Assembly (NCBI RefSeq): GCF_023148685.1
Contig: NZ_JAHXNL010000015.1
Coordinates: 1 to 64,000 of the forward strand
From: Georgenia sp. EYE_87
Lineage (GTDB): Bacteria > Actinomycetota > Actinomycetes > Actinomycetales > Actinomycetaceae
Length of the DNA stretch: 64,000 bases
Reading direction: 5' to 3'
Each line of letters opens with the position of its first letter. Positions within the stretch are counted from its first letter, which is position 1. Below the pieces are notes generated by a model. The model did not search any database, was not told the DNA's origin, and saw only the letters and a program-made list of their open reading frames with translations. The position numbers and the translations under genes are program-made. Shown here one piece after another: positions 60,190 to 64,000 of the stretch.

Positions 60190-60947
60190 GACGCCGCCTT
60201 CGAGTCCGCGTCGATCGGGAAGAGCTGGCCGGAGATGGTCCGTCCGTGCGGGCCCGTCAGGAACAGGACCAGCGCGGCGATGTCGGCAGGGTCGATGAAG
60301 TCCTTGATCGACTGGTTGTTCAGCGCGTTGGTGGTCTCCTCCTCCACGGTGGTGCCGTTGGCCTTGGCGCGGCCCTCGAGAACGGCGGCCATGCGCGGCC
60401 CCTTGACGGCGCCCGGGTGGATCGTGTTGGCGGTGATGCCGAACTCACCGAGCTCGAGCGCGAGGGTCTTGCTGAAGCCGACCAGCGCCCACTTGGTGGT
60501 GGAGTACGCGATGCGGTTGGGGTAGCCGAAGCGCCCGGCGAGGGAGGACATGGTCACCACGGAGGCGGCCTCGGACTCCTTGAGCAGCGGGATCGCGCGC
60601 TGGGTGACGTTGAAGGTGCCGTGGAGGTTGACGTCGACGACGGCGCTCCAGGCGTCGAAGGCCAGCTCCTCGGCCGGGGCGGTGGGCCCGGAGATGCCGG
60701 CGTTGTTGACCAGGACGTCGAGCCCGCCGAGCTCGCGGCGGACGTCGGCGAACATGGCGTCGACGGCGGCGGGGTCGCTCACGTCGGTGACCGATCCGGT
60801 GATGTTCTCGTTCGCCGCGGTGACGGCCTTGACGGCCTCCGCGTTGACGTCGGCGATGTGAACCCTGGCACCGGTGGCGGCATAGGCCTGTGCGATGGCG
60901 AAGCCGATGCCGTTGGCACCCGCCGTGATGAGAACCCGCTGAGTCAT
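60186..60947 (-). CDS. SDR-family oxidoreductase
   Basis: The 253-residue protein has TAGANGIG (8-15), NNAGISG, an SSLAG catalytic Ser region and YSTTK as the Tyr/Lys pair. D33 in HIADVN suggests NAD+ preference. The start at 60947 gives MTQRVLITAG with GAAAGG upstream. It is the first gene of the three-gene set that continues with the MFS carrier and hydroxyacyl-CoA dehydrogenase, and its upstream region carries a MarR-operator-like palindrome. Confidence 0.88.
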   Translation of the reverse strand: MTQRVLITAGANGIGFAIAQAYAATGARVHIADVNAEAVKAVTAANENITGSVTDVSDPAAVDAMFADVRRELGGLDVLVNNAGISGPTAPAEELAFDAWSAVVDVNLHGTFNVTQRAIPLLKESEAASVVTMSSLAGRFGYPNRIAYSTTKWALVGFSKTLALELGEFGITANTIHPGAVKGPRMAAVLEGRAKANGTTVEEETTNALNNQSIKDFIDPADIAALVLFLTGPHGRTISGQLFPIDADSKAAS

Positions 60948-61009
60948 GGTCTTACCTTTCTGAGATGCACCCGCCGGTCCAGCAGATGCCTTGCGTGGAA
61001 GATACATAG

Positions 61010-61026
61010 GCGACAAGTGTTATCGC
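61010..61026. promoter_or_regulatory. Palindromic operator upstream of the SDR operon
   Basis: GCGACAAGTGTTATCGC is an imperfect 7-3-7 palindrome with six of seven arm positions paired. It lies about 65 bases upstream of the SDR start, between that operon and the MarR gene upstream, and is a candidate MarR site. Confidence 0.5.
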
Positions 61027-61086
61027 GCTAGGCAAATTCCGAGCAGTGCCGTGAGGCCGGTCACCCGCCGGGGCGCGGCACGAGAA

Positions 61087-61127
61087 AGCGCCAGCCCCGG
61101 ACCCGGAAGGGGTCCAGAGCTGGCGCT
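61087..61127 (-). terminator. Hairpin downstream of the MarR gene
   Basis: AGCGCCAGC (61087-61095) pairs with GCTGGCGCT (61119-61127), with an inner GGACCC/GGGTCC helix. It is the second hairpin after the MarR gene. Confidence 0.6.
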
Positions 61128-61132
61128 GGCGC

Positions 61133-61171
61133 GGGCCTGAGGTCCGCGGAATGGCTGCGGACCTCAGGCCC
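61133..61171 (-). terminator. Perfect 15-bp hairpin spanning the MarR stop codon
   Basis: Arms 61133-61147 and 61157-61171 are exact complements with a 9-base loop. The arm 61157-61171 contains the MarR stop codon (61164-61166). Confidence 0.6.
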
Positions 61172-61649
61172 CGGGGGTGCCGTTCGCCTCGTACAGCTCG
61201 AGCATCGCGTCGGCGACCAGGCCGGCACGCTCGGGCCCGAGGACGTCGATGAACTGGGAGCGGTTGATGTCCGCCACGAGGCAGCGCAGCTCGGCGGCGA
61301 GCTCGACGCCCGCGGGGGTGAGCTCGAGGTAGGTGACCCGGCGGTCCTCAGCGCAGGCCGTCCGGACGACAAGTCCCCGGCTCGCGAGCTTGTCGGCGAT
61401 CTTGGTGAAGCCGCCGCTGGTGAAGGACGCCGCGCGGGCCAGCGTGTTCATCGGCGCCCGGCGCTCCGGCCCGGCGCCGAGCTGCAGCATGGTCTGCGCC
61501 TCGGCCGGGTTGAGCGAGAACGCGGCCTTGATGGCGGCCTGCACACGCGCGTTGGTGGCCTCGAAGCCCCGGATGACGCGGCCCCAGAGCTGGACGGCGG
61601 CGTCGTCGTCGACCGTCGGGCGGACGGCTGTCTTGGTGTCGGCGTTCAT
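61164..61649 (-). CDS. MarR-family transcriptional regulator
   Basis: The 161-residue protein has a MarR winged helix: MNTLARAASFTSGGFTKIADKLASRGLV as helix-turn-helix, then AEDRRVTYLELTPAGVELA as the wing. Helical dimerisation segments lie at both ends. The start at 61649 gives MNADTKTAV; GGAAG lies upstream. It is encoded upstream of the SDR-MFS-dehydrogenase set on the same strand but is separated from it by two terminator hairpins, and probably regulates it. Confidence 0.88.
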   Translation of the reverse strand: MNADTKTAVRPTVDDDAAVQLWGRVIRGFEATNARVQAAIKAAFSLNPAEAQTMLQLGAGPERRAPMNTLARAASFTSGGFTKIADKLASRGLVVRTACAEDRRVTYLELTPAGVELAAELRCLVADINRSQFIDVLGPERAGLVADAMLELYEANGTPGA

Positions 61650-61814
61650 CGGGTCACTTCCGGTCGGCGGGATGATGCTCGCTCTCTTCCATACAAGCAA
61701 GTTGGCCGAAAGTAAATTCCCGGCACGCGTCGACGCCCTCCCGTCGGACGCGCGGACGCCGCGGGCGGAGCAGTCCCACCACCCACGGCGCCCTGCGTGA
61801 AGACCTCCGGCCGA

Positions 61815-62312
61815 TCAGGACCCCGCGAGGCTGGGCGCGAGGGTCGGGGCGGCGACGCGCCCTCGGGAGGCATAGGCCCGGAGCACGGCGAGCGTCGCGG
61901 CGAGGAAGACCAGCTGCAGCAGCGTCCGCGGGAACAGCGCCATGGTCTGGGCACCCTCAAGGGCGGCGCCGCTCACGGCGGCGTACACGTTCGCCGGGTA
62001 CATCACGACGAGCAGGGCGCTCAGGCCGCCCGCCGCCCACGCGACCGTCCGAGGAACGAGCAGCCCGACCGCGCCGGCCAGCTCCAGCACGCCCGTCACG
62101 GTGACGAGCAGAGCCGGCTCCGGGAGCACGGGCGGAACCATGCTGATGAGCTCCTCGCGCATCCCCACGAAGTGGCTGACGCCGGTGAGCGTGAACATCG
62201 CGGCCAGGCCGCCGCGCAGGGCGACGGGCCAGGAGCGAAGGCGTGCGACGCCGGCGGCGCCGGCCGCCCAGACCGCCAGCGTGACGACGACGAGAACGAT
62301 GAACGGTGCCAT
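61815..62312 (-). CDS. DoxX-like membrane protein
   Basis: The 165-residue protein has four or five hydrophobic segments, with the DoxX-like GGLAAMFTLTGVSHFVGMREEL and TGVLELAGAVGLLVPRT motifs. Such proteins are associated with oxidative or thiol-linked membrane processes; no reaction is established. GGAGG lies five bases before the ATG at 62312. It is divergent from a TetR gene, with a perfect operator between them. Confidence 0.8.
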   Translation of the reverse strand: MAPFIVLVVVTLAVWAAGAAGVARLRSWPVALRGGLAAMFTLTGVSHFVGMREELISMVPPVLPEPALLVTVTGVLELAGAVGLLVPRTVAWAAGGLSALLVVMYPANVYAAVSGAALEGAQTMALFPRTLLQLVFLAATLAVLRAYASRGRVAAPTLAPSLAGS

Positions 62313-62328
62313 GCGATCCTCCAGAGAT

Positions 62329-62343
62329 CTTGTCACTGACAAG
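62329..62343. promoter_or_regulatory. Perfect TetR operator in the DoxX promoter
   Basis: CTTGTCACTGACAAG is a perfect 7-1-7 palindrome 17 bases upstream of the DoxX start. A further half-site CTTGTCA at 62379-62385 overlaps the TetR gene's own -35 region (TTGTCA at 62380). Confidence 0.75.
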
Positions 62344-62412
62344 TTGCCAGTACGAGAACCGTAGGCGCCGACCATCAACTTGTCAATGCCTAGATTGGGC
62401 TATGCTCGGTCC

Positions 62413-62988
62413 GTGTCCACCGCTCGCCCGTACCACCACGGCGACCTCCGCCGCGCCGTCCTGTCCGCCGCCGTGGCGGCGATCCCGGAGGTCGGCCCGG
62501 CGGGTCTGAGCCTGCGGGACCTGGCGCGGCGCGCCGGCGTCTCCCACGCGGCTCCGGCCCACCACTTCGGGGACAAGGCGGGGCTCCTCACCGCGGTGGC
62601 GGCCGAGGGCTACGAGCTGCTGGCGGAGGCGCTGACGACGGCCCAGCAGAGCACGGACGACTTCCTCGAGCTCGGCGTGGCCTACGTCCGCTTCGCCGTC
62701 GAGCACCGCGCCCACTTCGAGGTAATGTTCCGGCCCGATCTGTACCACCCGGACGATCCCGCGCTGCTGGCCGCCCAGCGGCGCGCCGGAGCCGCCCTCT
62801 ACGGCGGGGCGGCGTCGGTCCCGACGGGCCGGCGCGGGGAGGACGTGCGCGTCGCCGGCATCGCCGCGTGGTCCCTCGTCCACGGCTTCGCCAGCCTCTG
62901 GCTCACCGGTGCGGTGCCCGCCGACCTCGGCGACGACCCGGAGGCGGCTGCGCGCGCCGTCGCCGGTGTCCTGTTCCGCGAGCCCTGA
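62413..62988 (+). CDS. TetR-family regulator of the divergent DoxX gene
   Basis: The 191-residue protein has an N-terminal helix-turn-helix (about 8-55: YHHGDLRRAVLSAAVAAIPEVG, SLRDLARRAGVSHAAPAHHFGDKAGLL) and a helical ligand domain. The GTG start lies six bases after TATGCT (62401-62406), so the transcript is probably leaderless. The operator arrangement implies that it represses the DoxX gene and itself. Confidence 0.88.
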   Translation: MSTARPYHHGDLRRAVLSAAVAAIPEVGPAGLSLRDLARRAGVSHAAPAHHFGDKAGLLTAVAAEGYELLAEALTTAQQSTDDFLELGVAYVRFAVEHRAHFEVMFRPDLYHPDDPALLAAQRRAGAALYGGAASVPTGRRGEDVRVAGIAAWSLVHGFASLWLTGAVPADLGDDPEAAARAVAGVLFREP

Positions 62989-62997
62989 CCTGACTCC

Positions 62998-63327
62998 TCA
63001 GTGCCGCAGCGCGTCCAGGTGCTCCGGCCGCACCTGGACGACGTCCGCGGCGTACTCGCGGTGCCGGCCGAGGAACGCGTGGATGTACGGGCACACCGGG
63101 ACGATCTTCAGCCCGGCGGCGACGGTCTCGTCGAGGGCGAACGCGGCCAGCTTCGACCCCAGGCCGTGCCCTTCGTACGCCTCGTCGACCACGGTGTGGA
63201 AGAAGACGCGCTCCCCCGTGCCGTCGTCGGGCAGGTAGTGCGCCTTCCCGATGACCTTCCCGTCGTCGACCAGCTCGAAGCGGTGGCGGTCGGCGTTGTG
63301 GCGGACGGTGATCGTGGTCGTGTCCAT
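62998..63327 (-). CDS. Small GNAT-family N-acetyltransferase (YjdJ/GtnA type)
   Basis: The 109-residue protein matches the short GNAT group: beta-rich ITVRHNADRHRFELVDDGKVIGKAHYL, then VFFHTVVDEAYEGHGLGSKLAAFALDE with the acetyl-CoA loop, and a final VPVCPYIHAFLGRHREYAADV. GGAGAA precedes the ATG. The substrate is unknown. Confidence 0.82.
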   Translation of the reverse strand: MDTTTITVRHNADRHRFELVDDGKVIGKAHYLPDDGTGERVFFHTVVDEAYEGHGLGSKLAAFALDETVAAGLKIVPVCPYIHAFLGRHREYAADVVQVRPEHLDALRH

Positions 63328-63374
63328 GGTTCTCCAGGGCCGGGTCCTGCGACGACGGATGGGTCAGCGGGCGC

Positions 63375-63839
63375 TCACGGACGTGCCCGGACCGGGTGCC
63401 GGCTCACGATCGACACCCGGTTGTAGGCGTTGATGGCGATGGCCGCCCACGCCAGGGCGGAGTACTGCTCGTCGGTCAGGCTCGCGCGGGCGCGGGCGAG
63501 CTCGTCGGTGCGGGTCTCCTCGTCGGGCAGGGACGTGACGGCCTCGGTCACCCGGAGCGCGGCCGCCTCGACGTCGGAGAAGAGGGACGTGTCCCGCCAG
63601 GCGGAGAGGACCGCCAGGCGCTGGGCGGTCTCGCCCGCCTCCATCGCCTGCCGGGTGTGCAGGTCGAGGCAGTAGGCACACCCGTTGAGCTGGGACGCGC
63701 GCACGTTCATGAGCTCCACGAGGGTGCGGGGAAGGCCCGTCGCGTCGGTGGCGGCGCGGACCTTGAGCACGAAGGCGTTCAAGGACTTCCAGACGGCGGG
63801 GTCCGACTTGTCGAGGTGGAGATCGTCCGGCGTGCTCAT
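63375..63839 (-). CDS. AhpD-like carboxymuconolactone-decarboxylase-family protein
   Basis: The 154-residue protein has the AhpD-type redox motif CAYC with C54, C57 and H61 (NGCAYCLDLHTRQA). AhpD-like proteins supply reducing power for peroxide or protein disulfide reduction; despite the family name there is no decarboxylase evidence. Its ATG overlaps the stop of the gene that enters from the right edge (ATGA), so it belongs to that operon. Confidence 0.85.
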   Translation of the reverse strand: MSTPDDLHLDKSDPAVWKSLNAFVLKVRAATDATGLPRTLVELMNVRASQLNGCAYCLDLHTRQAMEAGETAQRLAVLSAWRDTSLFSDVEAAALRVTEAVTSLPDEETRTDELARARASLTDEQYSALAWAAIAINAYNRVSIVSRHPVRARP

Positions 63840-64000
63840 CGCTCTCCCGGTGCTGGGTGCGTCGTTCCCGACGATCCTCCCAGGCCCGGGGCCGCACCGC
63901 CCGAGGTCCGGACCGCGCCCGGCGCGCGGGCGGCCTCCAGCTCGGCGATCAGGGTGCGCGCGTCGTAAGGCCCGACGTGCCGGGTGTCGCCGATGAAGAA
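63836..64000 (-). CDS. C-terminal end of a gene entering from the right edge
   Basis: An open frame runs from the window edge to the TGA at 63836-63838, which overlaps the AhpD-like start by four bases. The 54 visible residues include FFIGDTRHVGPYDARTLIAE and a Gly/Ser/Pro-rich tail. No domain can be named from this piece. Confidence 0.5.
   Translation of the reverse strand, partial: FFIGDTRHVGPYDARTLIAELEAARAPGAVRTSGGAAPGLGGSSGTTHPAPGER

Overview
The window is very GC-rich, dense in genes, and rich in leaderless-looking starts and ATGA start/stop overlaps. The protein families (SCO6880-type secretion proteins, PadR, PknB-like kinase, DinB2-like polymerase, FIMAH and excalibur domains, guanidine-III riboswitch) point to a high-GC Gram-positive actinobacterium. 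It is probably a Micrococcales-type soil organism, but genus cannot be fixed from sequence reading alone. I see no rRNA, tRNA, intact insertion sequence or CRISPR array.

Layout. (1) 1-3418: the 3' end of a conjugation or type-IV-secretion-like module, with a Gly/Ser-rich tail of an upstream protein, an SCO6880-family membrane protein and a VirB4/TraC-like ATPase in overlapping frames. (2) 3419-5275: an intergenic region with a perfect 24-bp palindrome, then a yybP-ykoY (Mn2+) riboswitch driving a TerC-family membrane protein, then a small winged-helix regulator. (3) 5235-15870: an aromatic ring meta-cleavage cluster. The minus-strand operon encodes a solute-binding lipoprotein and the complete oxalocrotonate branch: hydratase, decarboxylase, tautomerase, semialdehyde dehydrogenase, acylating acetaldehyde dehydrogenase and aldolase. 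It is followed by an SDR and a GntR regulator, a PadR regulator, and a divergent pair encoding a class-II-aldolase-like protein and an extradiol dioxygenase. Gene content fits breakdown of a carboxylated catechol such as 2,3-dihydroxybenzoate. A 14-bp motif shared by two promoters identifies a probable GntR operator.

(4) 16148-21764: an HTH protein with a Thr-Ala microsatellite, a secreted phytase-like/GDPD fusion and a secreted zinc metalloprotease. (5) 21970-28853: DUF1801, VOC, orphan response regulator, gamma-glutamyltransferase, alcohol dehydrogenase, and SppA with its stop codon inside a hexanucleotide repeat. (6) 29027-36721: a large secreted multidomain protein (FG-GAP, TSP3, deacetylase-like, Ig-like, FIMAH), a relic of a luciferase-like oxidoreductase, a 49-residue Cys4 protein, a matrixin-like protease, a dipeptidase, a lipoprotein, a YchJ protein and a SnoaL protein.

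(7) 36975-43073: a guanidine-III riboswitch with an SMR exporter, M18 aminopeptidase, a DinB2-like polymerase with Ile at the steric-gate position, an MFS carrier, and an orphan Vsr endonuclease between two repeat tracts. (8) 43071-50392: a TetR/Ser-Thr kinase operon divergent from a membrane protein, a secreted HNH nuclease, an alpha/alpha-toroid-like protein and an ABC-2 exporter. (9) 50621-57779: a secreted GH84 hexosaminidase, FMN reductase, pirin and a PQQ-type sugar dehydrogenase. (10) 57902-64000: an SDR/MFS/hydroxyacyl-CoA dehydrogenase operon with a MarR gene upstream, DoxX/TetR divergent pair, GNAT, AhpD-like protein and a truncated gene at the right edge. Strong hairpin terminators separate most convergent units.
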